From positions 1 to 64,000 of the forward strand of contig JBCDDH010000008.1 of the NCBI GenBank assembly GCA_039180415.1: DNA of 64,000 nucleotides. The letters are read 5' to 3'. The position numbers and the translations under genes were made by a program. Shown piece after piece: positions 19,330 to 26,546 of the stretch (positions are counted from its first letter, which is position 1; every line of letters begins with the position of its first letter). The notes under the pieces were generated by a model, which saw only the letters and a list, made by a program, of their open reading frames with translations, made no database searches and was not told the origin of the DNA. This DNA is from CAZIXN01 sp039180415. GTDB taxonomy: Bacteria; Planctomycetota; Phycisphaerae; Phycisphaerales; Phycisphaeraceae.

Positions 19330-21204
19330 TCAGCCGGCCGCGGCGAGGCGGGCGGCGCGACGGCGGCGGAGTTTCGGCCGGCGGCCACGGGCGACGATCA
19401 CCCAAACGGCCGTGAGCGCCGTCAAAAGGGTGATCGGCCAATCGCCCACGATCGCGTAAACCGTACGCCGGTCGTCCAGCGCCAGTTCGGCCGACAGGAC
19501 GCCTTCGCCGCCGGGGGGGGCGGCCGCGACGATCCGGCCGGTCGAGTCGATGATCGCTGACACCCCGGTGTTCACCGAACGCACCACCGGCACCCGGTTC
19601 TCGATCGCCCGCAGCGACGCGAGCTGCAAGTGCTGATATCGCATGGATTCCCAGCCCAACCCGCCGGGTTGATCTTCGGTCGGCAGCCGGCCGAACCAGC
19701 CGTTGGTCGTGAGGTTGACCAGTACATCGACGCGCTTCTCGCCGGTCTCCGGGTCATACACCATCTCCCGGCACAGCGCCGCGTTGGTGTCCTCAAAACA
19801 GATCGGCGTGGCGAACCGGAGCGTGCGGTCGTCGCCGGCCGGCACCTCAAACACCGTCACGCCCTGCCCCGCGTCGATCGAATAATCGAAGTCGTACGGC
19901 GAGACCGTGTTGAGCACCCATTGCTTGAGCGCTTCGGGCAGCGGGATGTATTCGCCGAAGGGGACGCGGTGCATCTTGTCGTACCGCCCCCTGCCTACCT
20001 CGGACGTGGCGCCGTTTGGTATGACCAGGTGAGCACTGTTGAACTGCTCCGGGTTGCGCGGGTCGTCGGTGGCGATCTCGGTAGACGAGCCGACCATCGT
20101 CGGGACGCCGAACTCGGCGATGAGTTCGCGGGTTTGGCGGGGCTTGCTTGTGCGGGCACGCAGCGTGGCGCTCTGGTCGTCGTGGGGCCGGGTGAGCGCC
20201 CAAAGTTCGATCCGCGACGCCGCCGGCTCGTTGAACGGCCCGGGGATCACGGTTTCCGGCCAGACGATCAGCGCGGGCTTGCCGATCTCCCCTCCCTTTG
20301 GGAGGGGTTGGGGGAGGGTGTCCGATTCGGTTTCGAATGCCGGCTGCTTCAATTCAAGCCGTTCACGAGCGCCCTCCCCCGGCCCCTCCCGGAGGGAGGG
20401 GAGTGAGGCGGTCGCGGCTTCCACGTGCAACCGGCGCAACGCCGCGAAGTCGGCCTCGTACGTCTCGGCGGTGGGCGACAGCTTGTTGTCGTGCGGGGTG
20501 TTGGTCTGCACGACGGCGACAAGGGCTTGTTGGGACTCAGAAGTGGCAGACGCGTGGAACATCCGTGAGCCGATCGGTGTGATCGCCATCACGGCGCAAA
20601 CCACCAAGACATTGCACATCAGATCTCGCACCGCGTGTTGCGCCTTGCAGAGTAATCCTGCGGTCGAGCCGCTCAATGAAGCAATCAAAAGGCTCACCAA
20701 AGGCATGCCCAACAGTGATCCGATTTGGATCGCCGCGGGCGTGTTGTCCGAAGACGCCTGATCTAGAAATTCCGCCTGCGTCTGCGCCAGCGTGAACCAC
20801 GCGAACCCGCCCCACGGCCACATGCTCCGCACAAACTCCAGGCTCACCCAGCACAGCGGCAGCGCGACCGCGATCGGCACGCCCTGGCGTCGCACGCACA
20901 CGTTGGTCGCCCACAAAGCCAGCACCCAGAACAGCGATTGAAACCCCGCTACCGCGAGCGCTCCCGGCAGCGTCACGGGATACAGCCAGCGGAGCATCCA
21001 CGCCCACCACAACGCGAAGACCGCCGTGGAGGTCCACGTCAGCGTCCACGGCCGGCGGGACGTCGCGGCCAGCCAGCCCGCGGGGGCCAGCGCGACCCAC
21101 GCAAGAAAAGACCAGCCCGGCAACGGGTAGCTCAGCGCGAGCAGCACCGCGGTCAGCGTCAGCGCGACGCAGTGCGCGGTGAGTTGCGGGGGACGCCGAA
21201 GCAT
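19330..21204 (-). CDS. lnt: Apolipoprotein N-acyltransferase with in-frame palindromic insert
   Basis: Inner-membrane enzyme adding the third acyl chain to lipoproteins. The N-terminal half has about six to seven membrane helices. The nitrilase-like domain carries the triad: Glu in LIVWPETVIPG (E317), Lys in RYDKMHRVPFGEYIPL (K410) and Cys in PICFED (C469). One more helix near 590-615 precedes a basic tail. The ATG at 21204 gives 624 residues, about 100 more than E. coli Lnt; 39 of these (268-306) are encoded exactly by a 117-nt inverted-repeat element, just before the strand leading to the catalytic Glu. The triad is intact, so the enzyme is probably active. The HEAT-protein gene follows. 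Confidence 0.92.
   Translation of the reverse strand: MLRRPPQLTAHCVALTLTAVLLALSYPLPGWSFLAWVALAPAGWLAATSRRPWTLTWTSTAVFALWWAWMLRWLYPVTLPGALAVAGFQSLFWVLALWATNVCVRRQGVPIAVALPLCWVSLEFVRSMWPWGGFAWFTLAQTQAEFLDQASSDNTPAAIQIGSLLGMPLVSLLIASLSGSTAGLLCKAQHAVRDLMCNVLVVCAVMAITPIGSRMFHASATSESQQALVAVVQTNTPHDNKLSPTAETYEADFAALRRLHVEAATASLPSLREGPGEGARERLELKQPAFETESDTLPQPLPKGGEIGKPALIVWPETVIPGPFNEPAASRIELWALTRPHDDQSATLRARTSKPRQTRELIAEFGVPTMVGSSTEIATDDPRNPEQFNSAHLVIPNGATSEVGRGRYDKMHRVPFGEYIPLPEALKQWVLNTVSPYDFDYSIDAGQGVTVFEVPAGDDRTLRFATPICFEDTNAALCREMVYDPETGEKRVDVLVNLTTNGWFGRLPTEDQPGGLGWESMRYQHLQLASLRAIENRVPVVRSVNTGVSAIIDSTGRIVAAAPPGGEGVLSAELALDDRRTVYAIVGDWPITLLTALTAVWVIVARGRRPKLRRRRAARLAAAG
20287..20403. repeat. 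117-nt palindromic repeat element inside lnt
   Basis: Two 34-nt arms, 20287-20320 and 20370-20403, are inverted repeats matching at 29 of 34 positions (all differences are transitions), separated by a 49-nt spacer. Each arm also contains a short internal hairpin (CCCCTCCC..GGGAGGGG). The unit is exactly 39 codons long and keeps the lnt frame, encoding a hydrophilic segment with PSLREGPGEG at one end and PQPLPKGGE at the other. Similar GGGAGGGG..GGGGGAGGG repeat families occur dispersed in many GC-rich genomes; whether this one is dispersed here needs the full genome. Confidence 0.8.
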
Positions 21205-21221
21205 CGCGGCATTGTCGCAGA

Positions 21222-21257
21222 AAACGAAGAAGCCCACGGGTTCGATCCGTGGGCTTC
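21222..21257 (-). terminator. Intrinsic terminator of ndk
   Basis: On the minus strand, 31 nt past the ndk stop: an 11-bp perfect stem (arms 21247-21257 and 21229-21239, GAAGCCCACGG type) with a 7-nt loop, followed by TTCGTTTTCTG. It lies between ndk and the downstream lnt start. Confidence 0.75.
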
Positions 21258-21287
21258 GATCGGCTTACGCTTGAGGTCGACGCGGGA

Positions 21288-21752
21288 TCACGTCAAGTCC
21301 GACGGGTCGTACACCCACGCGTCCTTGCCGGGCGCGTAGTCCACGATCTCGCCGTCGGCGAACCAGAGCTTGAGTTCGCGCTCGGCCGATTCGGGGCCGT
21401 CGCTGCCGTGGATCAGGTTGTAGCCGCCGGACATCCCGAAGTCCCCGCGGATCGTGCCCGGCTCGGCCTTCTGCCCGTTGGTGGCCCCGATCAGCTTCCG
21501 GCACACCGCGATCGCGTTCACGCCCCGCACCGCCAGCACCAGCACCGGCGAGCCCGTCACGAACGCGATCAGCCCGTCGAAAAACGGCTTGCCCGCGTGC
21601 TCGCCGTAGTGCTCCTGGGCGAGGGATTTGGGCACCATCATGAACTTCCCGCCCGCCACGGTCAGGCCCTTGGCCTCCAAACGGGACAAAATCGTGCCCA
21701 TCAGGCCGCGTTGGACGGCGTCGGGCTTGAGGATGATGAGGGTGGTTTCCAT
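21288..21752 (-). CDS. ndk: Nucleoside diphosphate kinase
   Basis: Transfers the gamma-phosphate of ATP to nucleoside diphosphates through a phospho-histidine. The 154-residue product starts METTLIILKPDAVQRGLMG, the invariant Ndk N-terminus, and has the active-site signature NLIHGSDGPESAEREL with the catalytic His. The ATG at 21752 is fixed by homology; the frame runs further upstream without likely starts. The gene ends in a clear hairpin terminator and is divergent from the 3D-domain gene across a 260-nt region. Confidence 0.97.
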   Translation of the reverse strand: METTLIILKPDAVQRGLMGTILSRLEAKGLTVAGGKFMMVPKSLAQEHYGEHAGKPFFDGLIAFVTGSPVLVLAVRGVNAIAVCRKLIGATNGQKAEPGTIRGDFGMSGGYNLIHGSDGPESAERELKLWFADGEIVDYAPGKDAWVYDPSDLT

Positions 21753-22012
21753 GGGGCGGCTCCGGAGCTTGGGGGAGGATCGGCGGAAGCGGGCGGCCAG
21801 CATAACTGCTTGCGAACCCGCTGTTTGTCGGTTTTTCCCAGTTTCACGGATCGGACCAGGCCCCGCAGAACGCGGCGGCGGGCGAGGGTTGCCGAGGTTC
21901 CGGGGCAAATCGCGGCCGGGCCGGGATCGCGGTGGCCGAATCCGCGAAACGTTGTAATTTCGGGCGGTCGTCGGGCGAGGCTTGAATTTTCCCCGGCGCA
22001 ACCCCCCGATCC

Positions 22013-22768
22013 ATGAGCCGTCCGACTACCATGGATTACGTAATGCCTGCCGATCGCCCGTTTGCTTTTCGTGGTTCCCGCAAGACCCGTCACGCCGCCC
22101 GCCTCGTGGTTGGCGGCGTCGTGGTGTTCACGGTCGGAGCCGGAGCCGGCTTGGGTGGGCTGCTCTGGTCGGCGGTGAGCGAAGGCAAAGAAGCGGCGAC
22201 GCTGATGCAGGTTGCGGCTCCGGAATCCTACGAAACGATCGAACCGAAGACGGCCTTGGAATCGCCAGAAGCCCCGTCTCGCCCGGCGCCGACGATGTCG
22301 GTGGTTGAGCAGGCGGCGGTGAAGCACACCAACGACCCGACGACCCGCGGCTCGGACGACGCCGGCTTCGTTGGCGCTGCCCGCGCCGCCGACGGCTTGA
22401 AGGTCGGCGACGAGCCGGGCGTCACGTTCGACGGTCGGCCGCTGCGGGTCGCGAAGATTCTGAAGATGAAGACCACGGCCTACAGCCCCGACGAGCAGTC
22501 CTGCGGCGTCTGGGCCGACGGGCAGACCGCTTCGGGCAAGAGCGTCTGGACCAACGGCGGGAACTTGGTGGCGGCCGACACGTCGCTGCTGCCGTTCAAC
22601 ACGCTGGTGAGCATCCCGGGCTACGACAACGGCAGCCCCGTCCCCGTGCTCGACCGCGGCGGCGCCATCAAGGGCCATCGGCTCGACCTGCTGTACCCGA
22701 CCCACGAGGTTGCCCTGCAATGGGGCGTCCAGGATCACGACGTGATCGTCTGGGAATACGCGGACTAA
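22013..22768 (+). CDS. Membrane-anchored 3D-domain (RlpA/MltA-like barrel) protein
   Basis: The 251-residue protein has a basic N-terminus, one membrane helix (about 30-52), a Pro/Glu/Thr linker and a C-terminal 3D domain. The domain is recognised by KTTAYSPDEQSCGVW, TASGKSVWTNGGNLVAAD, the LPFNTLVSIPGY strand and the Asp-rich PVLDRGGAIKGHRLDLLYPTHEVALQWG region. The three conserved Asp residues of the family (here in VAAD, LDRG and LDLL) are all present. Such double-psi barrels occur in lytic transglycosylases and RlpA/YabE proteins, so peptidoglycan remodelling is likely. The alternative start at 22043 (MPADRP) would shorten it by ten residues. It converges with the anti-sigma gene 6 nt away. 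Confidence 0.82.
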   Translation: MSRPTTMDYVMPADRPFAFRGSRKTRHAARLVVGGVVVFTVGAGAGLGGLLWSAVSEGKEAATLMQVAAPESYETIEPKTALESPEAPSRPAPTMSVVEQAAVKHTNDPTTRGSDDAGFVGAARAADGLKVGDEPGVTFDGRPLRVAKILKMKTTAYSPDEQSCGVWADGQTASGKSVWTNGGNLVAADTSLLPFNTLVSIPGYDNGSPVPVLDRGGAIKGHRLDLLYPTHEVALQWGVQDHDVIVWEYAD

Positions 22769-22774
22769 AAACTA

Positions 22775-23494
22775 TTAAGTCGCTCCGGGGGCGGCGGTCA
22801 CCAACAACGGGCCGTCCGACACGACCACGCCGCCGGGCGGTTCGTACGTCACCGCGAACAGCGTCGCGTTCTCGATCGGCAGCCGGGGCTCGAATTCAAC
22901 GACGGCTACGCCGTCCGCGTTGAGGTTGACATCGAAGACGCCGCCGTCCACGGGGAACGAACCCCGCGCCGGATCGACGATCCAGAGTTGGTACTGGCCG
23001 GCCTTCGGGTCGTTGGGCGGGAGGCCGACGAAGCGCATCTCTCCGCGTTGGGCGTCTTCGTCCCAGATCAGTTCGCCGGTCACGCCTTCGTAGCCCGGGG
23101 CGATGCCGGCGAAATCTCCGGTGGCGGTGGGTTGCAGCGGCGTCCACGCTTCTTCATGCACATCAATAACAATTGGTGTGCCGGGATTTGCGATTGGGTT
23201 GCGCGTTTTCGAGCTGAGAAATGGAGCTGCGACAAGTGCGAATGCAGCCGCCGACAGCAATGCTCCAGCAATGAAAGCCATGCCCGGGGAAACACCAATC
23301 CGTCCTGCAATTGCCGGAGCCTCAAAGTAACCGTTGGCGTCGGCATCGAGCTTCGCCCGTAATGATGCAGGCAGTTCTACGTCGGCGTCGCGCTGAGCCT
23401 CGGCCTGGGTCACGACTGCGGCGGCGTAGGTCAGGCCGGCTTCGTCCCGCGTCACGTCGTCGATGCCTTCGAGATGTTCGTGGGTTGCACTCAT
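22775..23494 (-). CDS. Anti-sigma factor, RskA-type C-terminal domain
   Basis: Probable membrane regulator holding the adjacent ECF sigma factor inactive. The ATG at 23494 overlaps the sigma stop (ATGA), so the two are translationally coupled. The N-terminal 70 residues are acidic and predicted cytoplasmic, without the HxxxCxxC zinc motif of ZAS anti-sigmas. A single membrane helix lies near 73-95 (MAFIAGALLSAAAFALVAA). The external part matches the RskA domain pattern: RGEMRFVGLPPNDPKAGQYQLWIVD, FPVDGGVFDV, then a final PGGVVVSDGPLLVTA strand. The length of 239 aa is typical. The activating signal cannot be read from the sequence. Confidence 0.85.
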   Translation of the reverse strand: MSATHEHLEGIDDVTRDEAGLTYAAAVVTQAEAQRDADVELPASLRAKLDADANGYFEAPAIAGRIGVSPGMAFIAGALLSAAAFALVAAPFLSSKTRNPIANPGTPIVIDVHEEAWTPLQPTATGDFAGIAPGYEGVTGELIWDEDAQRGEMRFVGLPPNDPKAGQYQLWIVDPARGSFPVDGGVFDVNLNADGVAVVEFEPRLPIENATLFAVTYEPPGGVVVSDGPLLVTAAPGAT

Positions 23495-24171
23495 GGGTTC
23501 ACCCCCGCGGTTTTCGTTTCCGGGTTGGCCCCCAGCGCGTCCCGCACGGCCTGCAGCCCGCGGCGCACGTGCGACTTGACGGTGCCCAGCGGCAGGTCGA
23601 ACCGCTCGGCGAGCTGCCCGTGCGTCAGCCCGTCGCACACCGAGAGCTTCACGAGTTCGCCCCGCGGCGGCGGCAGGTCGTCCAAGGCCCTCATCGCGGC
23701 GTTAGCCTCTTCGGCCGCTTCGAGCCGGTCGCCTCCGGAGACGCCGGGCAAAGCATCGGGTTCAAACGGGCCGCCGTCTTTCATCGCCTCGGCTCCCGAG
23801 GTTCGGCGTCGAAGGCGGTCCACCGTGCGACGACGCACGATCGTCGCCACAAACGTCGCCTCGCTGGCCCTGGCTTCTTCGAACCGTTCGGCGTGCCGCC
23901 AGAGGTCGACGAAGGCGTCCTGCACGGCGTCTTCCGCGTCCTGGCCCGGGCCGAGCATCCGGCGGGCGATGGACCAGGCCAGCCCGCCGTATCGATCGAG
24001 GCATTCGCGCACCGCTTCGCCATCGCCCCGCGCGACCCGCGGCAGCAGCGGCGGATCGGCGGAACGATTCGTGGCCAAAGGTTGGTCGGCGGTGGCGGGC
24101 AGGGCTCGCTCCAAGGCACGCGGGAGGGTCGACAGAACCGGCGATGCTAACCGGGCGATCGCCACGTTCAC
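23491..24171 (-). CDS. ECF sigma factor (SigK-like)
   Basis: Alternative RNA polymerase sigma factor of 226 residues. Region 2 covers roughly residues 55-120 (LDRYGGLAWSIARRMLG, DAEDAVQDAFVDLWRHAERFEE, TIVRRRTVDRLRRR). Region 4 covers about 165-215, with the helix-turn-helix DGLTHGQLAERFDLPLGTVKSHVRRGL. An unusually long N-terminal tail of about 45 residues precedes region 2. The start (ATG 24171) overlaps the stop of the FAS1 gene by 4 nt and the stop overlaps the anti-sigma start by 4 nt, giving a three-gene coupled operon. Pairing with an RskA-type anti-sigma supports a SigK-like class. Targets are unknown; the FAS1 gene is a natural candidate. Confidence 0.92.
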   Translation of the reverse strand: MNVAIARLASPVLSTLPRALERALPATADQPLATNRSADPPLLPRVARGDGEAVRECLDRYGGLAWSIARRMLGPGQDAEDAVQDAFVDLWRHAERFEEARASEATFVATIVRRRTVDRLRRRTSGAEAMKDGGPFEPDALPGVSGGDRLEAAEEANAAMRALDDLPPPRGELVKLSVCDGLTHGQLAERFDLPLGTVKSHVRRGLQAVRDALGANPETKTAGVNP

Positions 24172-25001
24172 CGCGCGGCCATCATTTCCTGACGCATCGT
24201 GTCGAGCCCACGGCGGAACGCCCAGGCCCGCGCGTCCATGCCGTGCGAGTTCCGACCGTCCTTGAGCGTTCGCATCGCCAAGGACCGTCCGGCGTCGTCC
24301 ATCTGCGGGTGCGAGGTCAACGCCAACAGGGCGACTTCATAGATCGCGGCACACGCGCCGTGGTGTCCGTGGTTGTACAGCGGGACGCCGCGTTTGATCG
24401 CCAACTCGATGATCTGATCAACCGACGCCGCGCGCTTTGCGTGGTCGTCCGGCAGTTCGAAGCCCGGCGGCAACAGCACCGCGTCGATCGCGTGGATCAC
24501 CCCGTTGCTGGCCCGGACGTCGGTCGCGATCACATTGACGTCGTTCACTTCGAGCCGGCCGTTGTCGATCGCGAAGGACACTTCGGTCCCGTTGAGCGTC
24601 TCGGCTTCACCGGCCGCCGCCGCCTGGGCCGCGAGGACGTTGCCGGGCACGACGTGGTAAGTCAGGACCGACGTGAGCAGGCCCTTGTTCTCCGGCTTGA
24701 GCAGCGTCTCGACCACCCCGTCGGGCAGCGCCGCGAACGCTGCGTCGGTCGGCGCGAGCACGGTGAACGGCCCGTCGCCCCGCAACGCGTCGATCAGGCC
24801 CGCCGCTTCCAACGCCGCTCCGAGCGTTTTGAAATCGCCCGCGGCCGTGCCCACCTCGATCAAGTCGCCCGGGGCGGATCGGTGTGATTGCGGCGCTTCG
24901 TGATCCGCCCATGCCTGCGAAGCCGTGAGTCCACCTAAAGACACGGCTCCCAGCGAACAAACGGCGGCGACGACAGACGGTTTCCAGAGCGAGCGTTGCA
25001 T
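24168..25001 (-). CDS. Secreted fasciclin (FAS1) domain protein
   Basis: Exported protein of 277 residues. The signal peptide is MQRSLWKPSVVAAVCSLGAV and onward, with likely cleavage after SQAWA. One FAS1 domain spans about 45-180, recognised by FKTLGAALEAAGL, GPFTVLAPTDAAFAALP, LTYHVVPG and NGVIHAIDAVLLPP. FAS1 domains mediate adhesion and surface interactions. The remaining 95 residues contain a His-rich motif, YNHGHHGACAAIYEVALLAL, and no recognised domain; the same phrase may mark a separate conserved helical module. It is the first gene of the operon that continues with the ECF sigma and anti-sigma genes, an unusual order that suggests the sigma factor controls or senses this protein. 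A GGAG site lies 8 nt before the ATG. Confidence 0.88.
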   Translation of the reverse strand: MQRSLWKPSVVAAVCSLGAVSLGGLTASQAWADHEAPQSHRSAPGDLIEVGTAAGDFKTLGAALEAAGLIDALRGDGPFTVLAPTDAAFAALPDGVVETLLKPENKGLLTSVLTYHVVPGNVLAAQAAAAGEAETLNGTEVSFAIDNGRLEVNDVNVIATDVRASNGVIHAIDAVLLPPGFELPDDHAKRAASVDQIIELAIKRGVPLYNHGHHGACAAIYEVALLALTSHPQMDDAGRSLAMRTLKDGRNSHGMDARAWAFRRGLDTMRQEMMAAR

Positions 25002-25182
25002 GAATAGGACTCCGATAAGCGGTTCGTGCGGTTCATTCAGGGTTTCGCCGGACGGCGGTCCGCGGATGCGGGGCCGGGCAAAAAACTTCCAACGCGGCCG
25101 CGTCGGTGGGCGTAAGCTTGATGGGCCAGGAACGTTGGGCGGGGGTGCCCATGCTTCAAACCGCTTGGCCGAGATTTTCATC

Positions 25183-26493
25183 ATGACCAGTAAGCCTCCT
25201 CAAGGACCGCTCTGGGCGGTCGTCGCCGGCTGTGTTGCCCTGCTGCTGGGCATGGCGGGTGGATTCATGATCGGCCGAGGGACCGCGCCCCCGGCGGCGG
25301 AAGCGCAAGCCGACGCGCCGGGCGGAGGCGGGCCGCCACCGGCGATGGTCGAGGTCGGCATCGCGTTGATGCAGCCGCTCGAAGAACGCCTCGCGGTGAC
25401 CGGACGGCTCCGGGAGTTGCGCCGGGTCACCGTGACGGCGGAGGTGGCCGGCAAACTGATCGCATTAAACGTGGAAGAGGGCGACCGGGTCGTGGGCGGC
25501 GAGACGGTGCTCGCACGGATCGACCCGACGTGGACGGACCTGCGTGTGCGGGCCGCGGAAGCCGACCTGGACGAAGCCCGAGCGAACCTCGAGCAGAGCG
25601 AGCGCGAACTCGTCCGACTCGAAAGGCTCCGCGCCCAGCGCACCGCGAATCAACGCGAATTGGACGACGCACAGACGGCGGTCATCGCCGATCGCGCCCG
25701 CGTCGCGGCCGCCGAAGCAGAGCTAAGCCGGGCGACGGTAGAACAGGAACGGCTCGCGGTGGTCGCGCCGTTCGACGCCACGGTCACCGCCAAAAACGCC
25801 GAGGTCGGCCAGTGGGTCGAGCCCGGCGACGGCGTGGTCGGGCTCGTATCGGTCGGCCAGATCGATGCCGAGGTGGACGTGCCCGAAACCGCGATTAACG
25901 CCGTCGCCCGACTTGCCGCGGACGGCACCCCGGTCACGATCACGATCGACGCGTTGGGGCGGGACGTCACCGGGCAGGTCGCCGCCGTTACCCCCGATGG
26001 TTCGTCCGCCTCGCGGACCTTCCCCGTCAAAGTCCGCCTCGACGACGCCGAGGGCTTGCTGAAACCGGGCATGTCCGTCACCGCCCGCTTCCCGCTCGGT
26101 GAGCCCCGGCCCACGCTGACCGTGCCGCGCGACGCCGTCCTGTTCAGCACGCTCACGCCGCAGGTCTGGGTCGCCATGGACGCCGGCCCGCCACCTGGGA
26201 ACGAAGCATCCCAGGACGCCTCCGCGACCCCGCCCGCCTCCGACGTTTCGGACCAGGCTCCGCCTCCGCAGCCCATGCCCTTTGCGTTGCCCGCTTCGGT
26301 CCGCGTGCTGTACGGCCAGGGCGACCGTTTCGCCATCGAAGTCCTCGACGGCCCGCTCTTTCCCGGCGCGACCGTCATCATCGAAGGCGGTGAATCGCTG
26401 TTCCCGACCCGGCCGCTGATGTTTGACGCCCCGCCGGCCTCCACGCCGCCCGACGCGACCGCTCACCAAATCAGCGGCGACCGCCCCGCCTGA
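25183..26493 (+). CDS. RND efflux periplasmic adaptor (HlyD/MFP family)
   Basis: Membrane-fusion protein linking the RND pump to an outer-membrane channel. From the ATG at 25183 (436 aa) it has an N-terminal membrane anchor (about 10-32), a Gly/Pro linker, the first lipoyl half-motif VTAEVAGKLIALNVEEGDRV, an alpha-hairpin (about 110-185), the second lipoyl half (LAVVAPFDATVTAKNAEVGQWV) and beta-barrel strands ending in LKPGMSVTARFPLG. An unusual Ala/Pro/Ser-rich insert (about 330-360, rich in PPP) interrupts the membrane-proximal domain. The pump gene begins 53 nt downstream. Substrate unknown. Confidence 0.9.
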   Translation: MTSKPPQGPLWAVVAGCVALLLGMAGGFMIGRGTAPPAAEAQADAPGGGGPPPAMVEVGIALMQPLEERLAVTGRLRELRRVTVTAEVAGKLIALNVEEGDRVVGGETVLARIDPTWTDLRVRAAEADLDEARANLEQSERELVRLERLRAQRTANQRELDDAQTAVIADRARVAAAEAELSRATVEQERLAVVAPFDATVTAKNAEVGQWVEPGDGVVGLVSVGQIDAEVDVPETAINAVARLAADGTPVTITIDALGRDVTGQVAAVTPDGSSASRTFPVKVRLDDAEGLLKPGMSVTARFPLGEPRPTLTVPRDAVLFSTLTPQVWVAMDAGPPPGNEASQDASATPPASDVSDQAPPPQPMPFALPASVRVLYGQGDRFAIEVLDGPLFPGATVIIEGGESLFPTRPLMFDAPPASTPPDATAHQISGDRPA

Positions 26494-26546
26494 ACCTCCA
26501 AGTCACCCGCCGTTCATTCGTTCGGCGCCCCTACTACGGCCTTCCC

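Noticed and set aside
25025..25182. N-terminal extensions of the FAS1 and adaptor frames across the shared intergenic region
   Set aside because: Signal peptide, ribosome binding site and anchor position place the real starts at 25001 and 25183; the extensions are Pro/Arg-rich non-coding sequence.
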